DNA of 64,000 nucleotides from Streptomyces sp. MMBL 11-1. Lineage in GTDB: Bacteria > Actinomycetota > Actinomycetes > Streptomycetales > Streptomycetaceae. A program made the position numbers and the translations under genes. Each line of letters opens with the position of its first letter. Positions within the stretch are counted from its first letter, which is position 1. Positions 26,960 to 34,717 of the stretch are shown here, piece after piece. A model generated the notes under the pieces. The model saw only the letters and a list, made by a program, of their open reading frames with translations, searched no databases and had not been told where the DNA came from. The stretch covers positions 1,922,001-1,986,000 of the forward strand of contig NZ_CP117709.1 of assembly GCF_028622875.1 (NCBI RefSeq), given 5' to 3'.

Positions 26960-27466
26960 CTACGGCCGCAGGCGGTAGAGCACGTCCGGCTCGTTCTCCT
27001 CGTTGCGGGCACCGTCGTCGAACGCGACGGCGGTGAACCCGTGCCGCTCGTAGAAGGCGCGGGCGGCGGCGTTGCGCTGGAACACGTACAGCTCCAGTCC
27101 CCCCTTCGCCGCACCACGCACCTCCGCCAGCAGCCTGCTCCCGATCCCCCGCCGCAGCGCGTCGGGCCGCAGATAGAGATGATCGAGCTCGTCGTCCCCG
27201 GCGAGCACGGCGAACCCGAGCAGTTCCCCGCCCTCCCCCGCCTCCTCGGCCACCCACACCGCGGTGCTGGTGGGCAGCACGACATGGGTGATCCACGCGA
27301 GGGTGTCCTCGTCGCTGTGGACCCGGGGCAGATACGGCATGGCGGCGGCGCGGGAGTCCAGGAAGACGCGCGTGACGGCCTCCGCGTCGGCCGGCGTGGC
27401 CCGGCGCAGCCGTACCCCGGCCGGTGCCATGGCCCCGCCCGCGCCCATACTCTCCGTCACCCGCAT
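26960..27466 (-). CDS. GNAT-family N-acetyltransferase
   Basis: Cytosolic acetyl-CoA-dependent acetyltransferase. The GNAT core covers nearly all 168 residues: VRLRRATPADAEAVTRVFLD, the acetyl-CoA motif A LYLRPDALRRGIGSRLLAEV and motif B RNAAARAFYERHGFTAVAF. The ATG at 27466 is chosen; GTG at 27460 or ATG at 27448 are also plausible, and the open frame runs further up to 27610 through sequence unlike the family. Substrate unknown. It marks the last clearly normal gene before the accessory patch. Confidence 0.85.
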   Translation of the reverse strand: MRVTESMGAGGAMAPAGVRLRRATPADAEAVTRVFLDSRAAAMPYLPRVHSDEDTLAWITHVVLPTSTAVWVAEEAGEGGELLGFAVLAGDDELDHLYLRPDALRRGIGSRLLAEVRGAAKGGLELYVFQRNAAARAFYERHGFTAVAFDDGARNEENEPDVLYRLRP

Positions 27467-27605
27467 CACTCCCCGCCTCAGGGCCGGTACGTTCCCGACC
27501 ATGCGGGTAGGGAACAACGGCCGCGGGCAGCAGACCACGCCAAGGGGTCGACGCGCAGGTGAAATACCGGTGCGCCGAGAACGGGGAAGGGCCCCGACCA
27601 GGTGA

Positions 27606-27836
27606 GACACCCGGCCGCAGGCCCTTGTTGGCCTGCCGGCAGACGAGCCGTGTACGCGCGCCGAGGTCTTCGCCCGCAGTGAGCGTATTCGGCAGGAACG
27701 GATAGACGCCTACTGCGCATACGGCGGCGCCATGGCGAACTACCGTCGTGGGCAAATGGATTATTGGTTCGCCAAGCCCGACGGCCGCTCCATGGAGACG
27801 GAACTCAGCAGCCCGGTGTCCCGCCGGCGCCGATGA
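27606..27836 (+). pseudogene. 5'-truncated gene remnant
   Basis: A 76-codon frame opens directly after a TGA and has no ATG or GTG before codon 43. The peptide has a coherent, protein-like composition (TRAEVFARSERIRQERIDAY, then GGAMANYRRGQMDYWFAKPD) and ends in RRRR. I do not recognise the family. The lack of a start and the neighbouring fragments suggest that the 5' part was lost. Alternatively, a short protein may start at the ATG at 27732. Confidence 0.35.
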
Positions 27837-27847
27837 ACTAGGAGCCG

Positions 27848-27982
27848 ATGACGCGGCAACGGTTGGTGAACGCGATGGTCCGGGCGTCGGCGATATGCGT
27901 CCCGTACGCGCACCGCGCCGCCTCCAGCCATGGTCACCCCGTCTTGCAACGAACCTCGTACACACAGTGCGCCCAGTGGTAG
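27848..27982 (+). CDS. possible 44-residue protein
   Basis: An ATG at 27848 follows AGGAG by four bases and opens 44 codons (MTRQRLVNAMVRASAICVPY...). The spacing is short and the composition is not distinctive. A competing minus-strand frame, AARCAYGTHIADARTIAFTN, overlaps it. It is recorded as a weak candidate only. Confidence 0.2.
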   Translation: MTRQRLVNAMVRASAICVPYAHRAASSHGHPVLQRTSYTQCAQW

Positions 27983-28165
27983 CCTCCCCAAGGGCCACCA
28001 GGGGGCCTGTCCTGACGCTGAGCTGCCCCGGTGCAGCGTCGTACACGGGATGAAGAAGCCTTAGCTTCACCGGACTCGACAGGTATGTCCGACTGCGCCG
28101 TTGCTTGGCGCGCCGATCAGTTGTCGGACGCTTCGGGGCAGCGGCGTTCGAGGACGGATCGTGCC

Positions 28166-29200
28166 ATGTCTGCTGGTGGACGCCTCTCCACCCTGGCTCG
28201 AACGCGGATCACCTACACCGGTGAGCCCTATCAGTTCGCGCTGGAAACTCTCAAGGGCACACACAACCTGCCACCACTGCCAGACGTCACGGGCGAACAG
28301 GCACTGCTCGAGTCGCAAGTCATGGCGAATCTGGGCGACGGCGGAACATGGTCCGCTCACCCGGTCGGAATCTCTGGCGTGCGCCTGAGCTGGGGTAACC
28401 CCATCATGGTCTACCTCGACAGCCACGTTGAACTTTCGCGTGGAGAGAACTACCCCGTGGCCTGGCACGCCGGCGATCGCCTCTTGCCGTATGTCGGAGG
28501 TGGCGGCGAGGTCGGCGGTGTCGCGGGGCTGCGTATCGCCGCGATCCGTGGAAACGACCTCCACCTCACCCTGGCGGGCGCTGACAGCCGCCTCATCCTC
28601 CGTGGCATCACCGGTACGCGATGGAGCGACTACCTCGACGAACGGCGAAGGGATCTGGCCGTGGGGCACGCGGCACCACTGTGGCACGCCCCCGAACTCA
28701 CCGACTTCGAATGGCAGGACGAGCAGTCACACCCCCGCACCCGCGGAGCGGAAAGGGACATTGCACCCTTGGGGTCGGGGTTGCTTCGCAGAGTTGCCCT
28801 GTTCCATACGTCCAACTCTGCTTACTCAAGCCGATCTTGGACGACCGGAAGTGACTGGATCTTCGAACTGGACACACGCCGTGACGTACTCCTCGACCAC
28901 GACACACTGCTCGGCAGACTCTCTGCCCCTACGTGGGGGCTTCCTCTCCGCGTCGTCGAACATCACTGCACGTGTGACGACCCGCCCCTGACCAGCAATC
29001 GATACATGCGGCAGTGCACGTACGAACTTGTTCACGACGACGTGCCGGGGTGTGCACTCCAGTTCCGCTTCCGGTGGGGCCCCGCCGTGTACGGAAAGGA
29101 CGCCAGAGGGCAGCTCGAACGGCTCGGCTCAGACCTCGGCTGGCTGAACCGCGTACTCCCGCGGACCACCCTGGAATCTGCCCGCGGGGTGATCGCATGA
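28166..29200 (+). CDS. protein of unknown function in accessory patch
   Basis: 344 residues from the ATG at 28166; another in-frame ATG at 28085 would add 27 residues. I do not recognise the family. The N-terminus (STLARTRITYTGEPYQFALE) resembles the short basic/aromatic starts of many mobile-element hypothetical proteins. Later segments are mixed alpha/beta, with AGDRLLPYVGGGGEVGGVAG, RLILRGITGTRWSDYLDERR and a Cys pair in EHHCTCDDPP. No signal peptide or membrane helix is visible. Codon choice is looser than in the flanks. The stop overlaps the next gene's ATG (ATGA), so the two products are probably made together. Confidence 0.7.
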   Translation: MSAGGRLSTLARTRITYTGEPYQFALETLKGTHNLPPLPDVTGEQALLESQVMANLGDGGTWSAHPVGISGVRLSWGNPIMVYLDSHVELSRGENYPVAWHAGDRLLPYVGGGGEVGGVAGLRIAAIRGNDLHLTLAGADSRLILRGITGTRWSDYLDERRRDLAVGHAAPLWHAPELTDFEWQDEQSHPRTRGAERDIAPLGSGLLRRVALFHTSNSAYSSRSWTTGSDWIFELDTRRDVLLDHDTLLGRLSAPTWGLPLRVVEHHCTCDDPPLTSNRYMRQCTYELVHDDVPGCALQFRFRWGPAVYGKDARGQLERLGSDLGWLNRVLPRTTLESARGVIA

Positions 29201-29394
29201 ACTGGGACGCCATCACCCTTTATGTCCTGGCCGGCTTCAGCATTGTCCTCCTCGTCCTCGGTCAGCTTCGCGAGCTGCTGGGGAAGGTCGCAGAGGTCGT
29301 CAGCGCCTGGCACGAGCTTCGGCGGAACATCCGGCCGAGTCCCGATCCTCAGCAGGCTGCGGCTACCACGCAGCAGAACGCCAACAATCAGTGA
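29197..29394 (+). CDS. 65-residue single-pass membrane peptide
   Basis: ATG at 29197 overlaps the stop of the preceding gene as ATGA. One hydrophobic helix (ITLYVLAGFSIVLLVLGQL, about residues 6-24) is followed by an amphipathic, charged stretch and an Asn/Gln-rich tail (AAATTQQNANNQ). There are no cysteines and no known domain. Its coupling with the 344-aa protein suggests a two-component unit in which this peptide places the partner at the membrane or acts as its target; this is inference. Confidence 0.65.
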   Translation: MNWDAITLYVLAGFSIVLLVLGQLRELLGKVAEVVSAWHELRRNIRPSPDPQQAAATTQQNANNQ

Positions 29395-29457
29395 CCCTGG
29401 AATGTCCAGACCCTCACATCAGCCGAGCCGCAATACGCACGCCCCCAGGAGGGACCA

Positions 29458-29846
29458 GTGTCCAACCCGCAGCCGCTCACCCCTGAGGAGAAGCTCGCCG
29501 CCGCGAAGAAGCAGCTGAGCCTCCCACTCATCGTCGTGATCTGCGGCTCCACCCGTTTCATGACCGAGATGACCGAGGCTGATCTGCGGGAGACCAAAGC
29601 CGGAAGGATTGTCGTCAAGCCCGGTTGCGACAAGAAGTCGCCGCACGAACTCTGGTCCGATCCCGCCGAGGCCAGGCCCTGAAGCTTCAACTCGACGATC
29701 TACACCGAGCGAAGATCCGGCTCTCGGACGAGGTGCTCGTAGTCGGCGACTACACCGGAGACAGCACCCGAGCGGAAATCGTCTACGCGCGGTCGCTGGG
29801 CAAACCCGTGCGGTTCACGCACCCCGAAGTCGACCCCGACGCCTGA
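29458..29846 (+). pseudogene. frameshifted DUF4406 / nucleoside 2-deoxyribosyltransferase-like gene
   Basis: The GTG at 29458 has GGAGGGA upstream. The first frame reads LPLIVVICGSTRFMTEMTEA, then DLRETKAGRIVVKPG, to a stop at 29680-29682. The continuation is in the +2 frame: KLQLDDLHRAKIRLSDEVLV, then GDYTGDSTRAEIVYARSLGKPVRF, ending at 29846. Together they form one complete fold of the kind common in phages, with the CGSTRF nucleotide-loop start and the GDSTRAEIVYA end. The break is near 29665, where one base appears to be missing in GCCGAGGCCAGGCC. It may be a true decay or a sequencing error. Confidence 0.8.
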
Positions 29847-29899
29847 CCGGCCACCCCGCACATTCCGCGGACACGCCGTGGGATTGATCATCTAGGCAA

Positions 29900-29920
29900 G
29901 TGTGCGGAGGCCCCGCACAC
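29900..29920. terminator. short hairpin
   Basis: GTGTGCGG and CCGCACAC form an 8-bp stem with a 5-base loop. It lies about 55 bases after the frameshifted gene and about 100 bases beyond the 3' end of rnpB on the other strand, so it could end either transcript. Confidence 0.5.
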
Positions 29921-30021
29921 AGACCGTCCCCTGACATCACGTGCCCCGGCCGTCTCCCGACAGACTCCCCACGGGCCGCAAGATCATGGAACTGGCAGTG
30001 TCGTGCCTGCTCAGAGGCGTA

Positions 30022-30442
30022 AGCGGCAGACGAGTCGTGCTGTACGCCGGGTTCTGTCTCCCGGTCGCCTCGCGGCGGCCGGGGAGACGGCCATCCATCT
30101 AGGACCGGCATTGCTGCCAGCCTCGTGCGGTCTACCCGTGAACTCGGGCGAGCCGCCCTCGAACGTTCACGCAGGGCCGTCCCGTTTCCGGGGCGCCCCC
30201 TCTTGACCTTGCTCCGGGTGGGGTTTACCTAGCCGCCTGAGTCACCTCAAGCGCTGGTGGTCTCTTACACCACCGTTTCACCCTTACCCGCGACCGAAGT
30301 CCCGGGCGGTCTGTTTTCTGTGGCACTGTCCCGCGGGTCACCCCGGGTGGCCGTTAGCCACCACCCTGCCCTGTGGAGCCCGGACGTTCCTCGGGAGGAT
30401 CCGAGGATCCTCACGCGGCCGTCCGCACGACTCGTCTGCCGT
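30022..30442 (-). ncRNA. rnpB: RNase P RNA, class A
   Basis: Catalytic RNA of RNase P that matures the 5' ends of tRNAs. The minus strand contains the universally conserved parts: near the 5' end the block GAGGAACGTCCGGGCTCCAC, followed by ACAGGGCAGGGTGGTGGCTA. Later come CAGTGCCACAGAAAACAGAC and GGTAAGGGTGAAACGGTGG, and near the 3' end GAACCCGGCGTACAG. The terminal helix P1 is formed by GGCAGACGAGTCGTGC at the 5' end and its exact complement at 30025-30040. End positions are estimated from P1. It is flanked downstream (lower coordinates) by the accessory patch. Confidence 0.95.
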
Positions 30443-30547
30443 GATCGCCATCCTACCGGGCCGCACCGACGGATGGAGCGGGACGCCCCCGCGCGCGCAG
30501 CAGCGGCGCTCGGCCACCAGAGCGACGCCCTCCGGGGAAAACGGTGC

Positions 30548-30578
30548 TTGACCTTGTCGCCACGTCAACGTTTCTACT
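30548..30578 (+). promoter_or_regulatory. MerR-type autoregulated promoter
   Basis: TTGACC (30548) can serve as -35 and TCTACT (30573) as -10, with a 19-base spacer, the extended spacing typical of MerR-controlled promoters. The dyad TTGAC-N11-GTCAA (30548-30568) lies in the spacer. The ATG of the MerR gene follows the -10 by only 6 bases, so the transcript is probably leaderless. Confidence 0.6.
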
Positions 30579-30584
30579 GGCCTC

Positions 30585-31331
30585 ATGCGTATCGGAGAGA
30601 TCGCCGCACTCGTGGGAGTCACCTCCCGGGCCGTCCGGCACTACCACCACGTCGGCCTCCTGCCCGAGCCCGCCCGGCAGGCCAACGGCTATCGGGCGTA
30701 CACCGTCCGCGATGCCGTGCTGCTGGCCAGGATCAGGCGGCTGACGGAGATCGGGCTCTCCCTGGACGAGGTGCGGGACGTGCTCGCCGACGACGCGGGG
30801 CGGGAGCTGGCCGAGGTGCTCGGGGAGCTGGACGCCGATCTGGCGCGGCAGGAGCGGGAGATCCACGAGCGGCGGGAGGTGCTGGCCGAGCTGCTTCGGG
30901 CGCCGCTCACCTCGGACGGGCCGCTCTCCCCCGCCCTCGCCGCGCTGTTGGACCGGGCGCCCGCCACCACGTCCCCGGCCGCCGCGAAGGACCGCGAGCA
31001 TCTGTCGCTGCTGGACGCGGCGGGCGACGGCGCCGGGGCCGAGGTGTTCGCCGCGCTGCGCCCGCTGGCCGAGGACCCGGGCGTCCTCGCGCTGTACGAG
31101 CGGCTCGACGAACTGGCCGGGGCCGGGGTGGACGACCCGCGCGTCGCGCCGCTGGCGGCCGAGCTGGTCGCCGCCGTACCGGACGAGGTCCTGGCGGTGA
31201 TCCCCGAGGGCGAGCCGTCGGCGACGGGGCTCGGGCGGGTGCTGCTCGACGACTACCCGCCCGCGCAGCGCGCGGTCGTGCGCCGGGTGATGGAGGGGCT
31301 GGCCGAGCGGGTGCGGGGGAGGAACGCGTGA
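30585..31331 (+). CDS. MerR-family transcriptional regulator
   Basis: 248 residues. The winged helix covers about residues 1-70: MRIGEIAALVGVTSRAVRHY, then HHVGLLPEPARQANGYRAYT. A coiled-coil dimer helix of Glu/Arg/Leu follows (about 75-115). The C-terminal half is a helical effector domain with no Cys pair for metals, so a small organic ligand or a different signal is likely. It sits behind an extended-spacer promoter with its own dyad. Its GTGA overlap with the downstream membrane gene suggests that the two are co-expressed and functionally linked. Confidence 0.9.
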   Translation: MRIGEIAALVGVTSRAVRHYHHVGLLPEPARQANGYRAYTVRDAVLLARIRRLTEIGLSLDEVRDVLADDAGRELAEVLGELDADLARQEREIHERREVLAELLRAPLTSDGPLSPALAALLDRAPATTSPAAAKDREHLSLLDAAGDGAGAEVFAALRPLAEDPGVLALYERLDELAGAGVDDPRVAPLAAELVAAVPDEVLAVIPEGEPSATGLGRVLLDDYPPAQRAVVRRVMEGLAERVRGRNA

Positions 31332-32215
31332 GTACCGGGAGGACGAGGGGCCTGCGGGCGGCTCGGGCCGCGATGTGGGCGGTGCTGCCCGGGGAGGTCG
31401 CGCTGGCGGTCTGCCTGGTGGCCGGGGTCCGGATACCCGGGGCCGTTCTGCTGGGAGCCGAGGCGCTGGTCGTGGGGGTGCTCGCGCTGGAGGCGGCCGT
31501 GATGTGGCCGCTGTACGCGGCGCGGCGGCGGGCCGGGGGCACGCGGCGGGAGGCCGGGCTGGCCACGGTGCGGGCCGTGGTGCCGGTGGCCGTGCGGCGG
31601 CTGGTCGTGCACGAGTTCCGGGCGCTGCACAGTCTCGGGCTGTGGGTCCTGCGCCGCCGCCACCGGATTCCGGAGGGGGCCCGGCCGTTCTCGTACACCG
31701 AACCGCAGACCGGGATCATGTACGCGTTCGTCTTCGTCTCCGTCGTGGAGACGGTGGTGCTGGCGCTGGTGATCCCCTGGCCGCTGGTCCACGCGATCCT
31801 GCTCGTGGTGGACGTGTACGGGATCGTCATCATCCTCGCCCTGCACGCCGCCTGCGTGACCCGGCCGCACCTCGTGGCGGCGGACGGTTCGCTGCGGCTG
31901 CGCTACGGCGCCCTGTTCGATCTGCGGGTACCCGCCGCCGTGATCGCGACCGCCCGGGTGGACCGGCGCTATCCGGACGGGGCCCTGGTCCGGACCGACG
32001 AGGACGGGACGCTCGATCTGGTGGTGGGGAGCCATACGACGGTGACGGTGGAGCTGACGGAGCCGGTGGAGTTCGTACGGCCCCTGGGGCGGCGCGGGAG
32101 TGCCCGGACGCTCCGCTTCCACGCCGACGACCCGCGGGCGGTGGTCGCCGCGCTGACGTCTCCCCTCACGCCGGAGCGAACAGCACCGTCCCCGACGCCG
32201 GACCCGCCCGCGTGA
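31328..32215 (+). CDS. membrane protein of unknown function, coupled to MerR regulator
   Basis: 295 residues from the GTG at 31328 (GTGA overlap with the MerR gene). Four or more hydrophobic helices are visible: VLPGEVALAVCLVAGVRIPG, AVLLGAEALVVGVLALEAAV, GIMYAFVFVSVVETVVLALV and HAILLVVDVYGIVIILALHA. The C-terminal third is soluble and beta-rich (VRTDEDGTLDLVVGSHTTVT), resembling a PH-like fold. I do not know the family. It probably carries out the response controlled by the MerR protein. Its last 50 bases overlap the 3' end of the convergent ribonuclease gene. Confidence 0.75.
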   Translation: MSTGRTRGLRAARAAMWAVLPGEVALAVCLVAGVRIPGAVLLGAEALVVGVLALEAAVMWPLYAARRRAGGTRREAGLATVRAVVPVAVRRLVVHEFRALHSLGLWVLRRRHRIPEGARPFSYTEPQTGIMYAFVFVSVVETVVLALVIPWPLVHAILLVVDVYGIVIILALHAACVTRPHLVAADGSLRLRYGALFDLRVPAAVIATARVDRRYPDGALVRTDEDGTLDLVVGSHTTVTVELTEPVEFVRPLGRRGSARTLRFHADDPRAVVAALTSPLTPERTAPSPTPDPPA

Positions 32216-33608
32216 GCCGGACCCGCAGCCGCTCCCCCAGCGGGAGCGGGGCCGTGCCGCCCTCGATCCGGCCGACGATCGCCGGGTCCCGGAGGTGGAC
32301 CGTGCCGGCGGCGGGGTCGCGGTCCTGGACGTCGACGACGTACGCGTCGAAGAGCTCGCCCACGTGCCCCTCCAGCAACGCCGCCTCGACGAGGTCGACG
32401 CAGGCCCGTTCCACGGTGCCCGCGCGGCGCGTCCCCTCGGCCATCTCCTTCGGGAGGGCGGGGAGGGCCTCCCGTACCCAGGCCGGAGGCTCCTTCCCCG
32501 CGGTCGCGGCGAGGCAGAGTTCTGACGCGTACCGGTCGACGAGGCGGCGCAGCGGTGCGGTGCAGTGCGTGTAGAGGTCGGCGACCGCCGCGTGGACGGC
32601 GGGGTCGGGGAGCTCGCCGTCGTCGAAGGCGGTGTAACCCGCGCCGCGGAGCAGGGTGGTGCACTCCTGGAGGAACGCCGCGTGGTTGCTCCTCGTCGGG
32701 TCGAGGGAGCGGACGACATCGGCGTACGGGACGTGGGGCGGCCAGTCGACGCGCAGGGCGTGGGCGGAGCGCCGCAGCCGGGCGACGGCTCCGTCCGGGG
32801 CGATCGGCAGGGTGCGCAGGACGCCGGTGCCCGTGTCGGCCATGAGGCGGGCGGCGGTCATGCCGGTGAGCAGGGAGATCTGGGCGTTCCAGGCCTCGGC
32901 GGGGAGCGTGGCGCGGTAGACGAGACCGTAGGAGTCGTCCCGTTGGACGATCTCCTGTTCGGGGACGCCGAGCGAGATGCCGCCCCGGGCCCGTTCCTGT
33001 TCCGCGCGCAGCCGCCCGATGTCCCGGAGCAGGGCGAGGGGTTCCTCGGCGGTGCCCGCGTCGATCTGCCGTTGGACGCCCGCGTAGTCGAGCTTCGCGC
33101 GGCTGCGGACCAGGGCCCGGGTCACGTCGGCGGCGACGGCCCGCCCGTCGCTGTCCAGGTCGATCCGCCACAGCGCGGCCGGGCGGGTCTCGCCGGGGAG
33201 GAGGCTGGCGGCGCCCTCGGAGAGGACCGGTGGGTGGAGGGGGATCCGGTCGTCGGGGAAGTAGAGGGTGGTGACCCGGCGGTGGGCCTCGGCGTCGAGC
33301 GCGCCGCCCGGCCGGACATACGCGGCGACGTCCGCGATGGCGTAGTGCACCCGGAAGCCGTGGCGGCGGCGCTCCAGGTGCATCGCCTGGTCGAGGTCCG
33401 TGGAGGTGGGCGGGTCGATGGTGAGGAACGGCAGGTCCGTGGCGTCCTCGTGGGCCGACAGATCCGGGCCCCGCACCGCCTCCGCCGCCTCCGCGAGCAC
33501 CTCGGGCGGGAAGGCGGCGGGCAGGTCGAGTTCGGTGCGCAGCGCCCGCAGGGCGGCTCCGAGCGAGCAGTCGGCTGCACCGGTCATACGCAGGTGGCGA
33601 CGGGGCAT
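32166..33608 (-). CDS. RNB-domain (RNase II/R-like) 3'-5' exoribonuclease
   Basis: Cytosolic hydrolytic exoribonuclease, 480 residues from the ATG at 33608; longer frames to 33794 look non-coding. The catalytic RNB motif LTIDPPTSTDLDQAM (about residue 51) carries the aspartates that bind the two Mg ions. Later landmarks are HYAIADVAAYV, LPGETRPAALWRIDLDSDGR and the RNB end YTHCTAPLRRLVDRYASELC. A short S1-like C-terminal domain follows. It lacks the N-terminal cold-shock domains of RNase R, as is usual for the short actinobacterial form. The 3' end overlaps the convergent membrane gene by 50 bases. Confidence 0.93.
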   Translation of the reverse strand: MPRRHLRMTGAADCSLGAALRALRTELDLPAAFPPEVLAEAAEAVRGPDLSAHEDATDLPFLTIDPPTSTDLDQAMHLERRRHGFRVHYAIADVAAYVRPGGALDAEAHRRVTTLYFPDDRIPLHPPVLSEGAASLLPGETRPAALWRIDLDSDGRAVAADVTRALVRSRAKLDYAGVQRQIDAGTAEEPLALLRDIGRLRAEQERARGGISLGVPEQEIVQRDDSYGLVYRATLPAEAWNAQISLLTGMTAARLMADTGTGVLRTLPIAPDGAVARLRRSAHALRVDWPPHVPYADVVRSLDPTRSNHAAFLQECTTLLRGAGYTAFDDGELPDPAVHAAVADLYTHCTAPLRRLVDRYASELCLAATAGKEPPAWVREALPALPKEMAEGTRRAGTVERACVDLVEAALLEGHVGELFDAYVVDVQDRDPAAGTVHLRDPAIVGRIEGGTAPLPLGERLRVRLTRAGPASGTVLFAPA

Positions 33609-33840
33609 GGCCCGAGCGTAGGCCGGGCGGAGGCGGGCGGCATCCTGGGCGTGCGCGGTCCCGCGCGGACGCGTCCGCAGGCCCCGTGCGTACGCGTCCG
33701 CAGGCCCCCGCGCATACAAGGGGGCGCGGTCCTCGCCGTACGGGGGTCGGCGTCCCGTCCCCGTACCCTTGCCGAGGACCCGGGGAGCCCGCACGCCGAC
33801 CGGGTCCGCGCTTGCGCCGTACGTACGAAGGAGAACCGCC

Positions 33841-34641
33841 GTGCTCGTGCTGTTGCCGCCCTCCGAAGGAAAGGCCGCCTCGGGGCGCGGGGCTTCGCTG
33901 AAGCCGGAGTCGCTGTCGCTGCCGGGGCTCGCCCCGGCCCGTGCGGCGGTGCTGGACGAGCTGGTCGAGCTGTGTCAGGCGGACGAGGAGAAGGCCCGTG
34001 AGGTGCTGGGGCTGAGCGTGGGGCTGCGGGGCGAGGTCACCAAGAACACCGAGCTGCGCACCGCCGGGACCCGTCCGGCCGGGGAGCTGTACACCGGTGT
34101 GCTGTACGACGCGCTCGATCTGGCCTCGCTGGAGGCGGACGCGCGGCGGCGGGCGGCGAAGTCGCTGCTGGTCTTCTCGGGGCTGTGGGGCGCGGTCCGG
34201 ATCGGCGACCGGATTCCGCCGTACCGCTGCTCGATGGGGGTGAAACTGCCCGGTCTCGGCGCGCTCGGCGCGCACTGGCGCACCCCGATGGAGACCGTGC
34301 TGCCCGAGGCCGCCGGGAACGGGCTCGTCCTGGACCTGCGGTCCTCGGCGTACGCGGCGGCGTGGAAGCCGACGGGCGAGGTGGCGTCGCGCACGGCGAG
34401 CGTGCGGGTGCTGCACTCCCAGCTGGTGGGCGGGGTGGAGAAGCGGTCGGTCGTGAGCCACTTCAACAAGGCGACCAAGGGCCGGCTGGTGCGGGATCTG
34501 CTGGTGGCGGGTGCGCGGCCGAAGGGCCCGGCGCAGTTGGTGGAGGTGTTGCGGGACCTGGGGTACGTGGTGGAGGCCGAGGCCCCCGCGCGTGCCGGGC
34601 GGCCGTGGTCGCTGGACGTCGTGGTGACGGACATCCACTGA
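33841..34641 (+). CDS. yaaA: peroxide-stress protein YaaA
   Basis: 266-residue cytosolic protein of the YaaA/DUF328 family, which in E. coli lowers free intracellular iron under peroxide stress and binds DNA. The GTG at 33841 has AAGGAGAA upstream. The family start LVLLPPSEGKA, the middle LLVFSGLWGAVRIGDRIPPY and the end VVSHFNKATKGRLVRDLL with GYVVEAEA are conserved. It is a single gene, transcribed toward the aldolase 77 bases further on, and both might be read together. Confidence 0.93.
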   Translation: MLVLLPPSEGKAASGRGASLKPESLSLPGLAPARAAVLDELVELCQADEEKAREVLGLSVGLRGEVTKNTELRTAGTRPAGELYTGVLYDALDLASLEADARRRAAKSLLVFSGLWGAVRIGDRIPPYRCSMGVKLPGLGALGAHWRTPMETVLPEAAGNGLVLDLRSSAYAAAWKPTGEVASRTASVRVLHSQLVGGVEKRSVVSHFNKATKGRLVRDLLVAGARPKGPAQLVEVLRDLGYVVEAEAPARAGRPWSLDVVVTDIH

Positions 34642-34655
34642 TCGCCCGAGGAGAC

Positions 34656-34680
34656 GAGCGTTGCGCAGTGCGCAACGCTC
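34656..34680. promoter_or_regulatory. perfect 12-bp-arm palindrome upstream of KDPG aldolase
   Basis: Arms GAGCGTTGCGCA and TGCGCAACGCTC flank a single central base, 37 bases before the aldolase ATG. The GTTGCGCA/TGCGCAAC core resembles IclR- or GntR-type operators. It may also form a hairpin ending the yaaA transcript, since it starts 15 bases after that stop. Regulation is inferred. Confidence 0.6.
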
Positions 34681-34717
34681 GTTGCAGATATCGCCTCGCG
34701 CGCGGCAGGATGGCCGT

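Larger units (their letters stand above)
27467..28165. other. 700-base stretch with only broken reading frames
   Basis: No convincing intact gene is seen between the acetyltransferase and the hypothetical gene at 28166. It holds a 76-codon open frame without a proper start (27606-27836), a possible 44-codon frame starting at 27848, and a minus-strand C-terminal fragment ending at the stop at about 27841 (reading CAYGTHIADARTIAFTN). Third-position G/C bias is weaker than in the flanks. The likely meaning is decayed genes at the edge of an insertion. Confidence 0.6.

Noticed and set aside
24298..27285. 995-codon minus-strand frame opposite the DHA2 transporter and glycosyltransferase
   Set aside because: Low-complexity Gly/Gln/Asp/Arg composition typical of antisense frames; the plus strand has intact membrane and GT motifs.
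30257..31327. Extension of the membrane-protein frame into rnpB and the MerR gene
   Set aside because: The frame is open by chance. The GTG at 31328 overlapping the MerR stop is the sensible start, and the upstream part is RNase P RNA.
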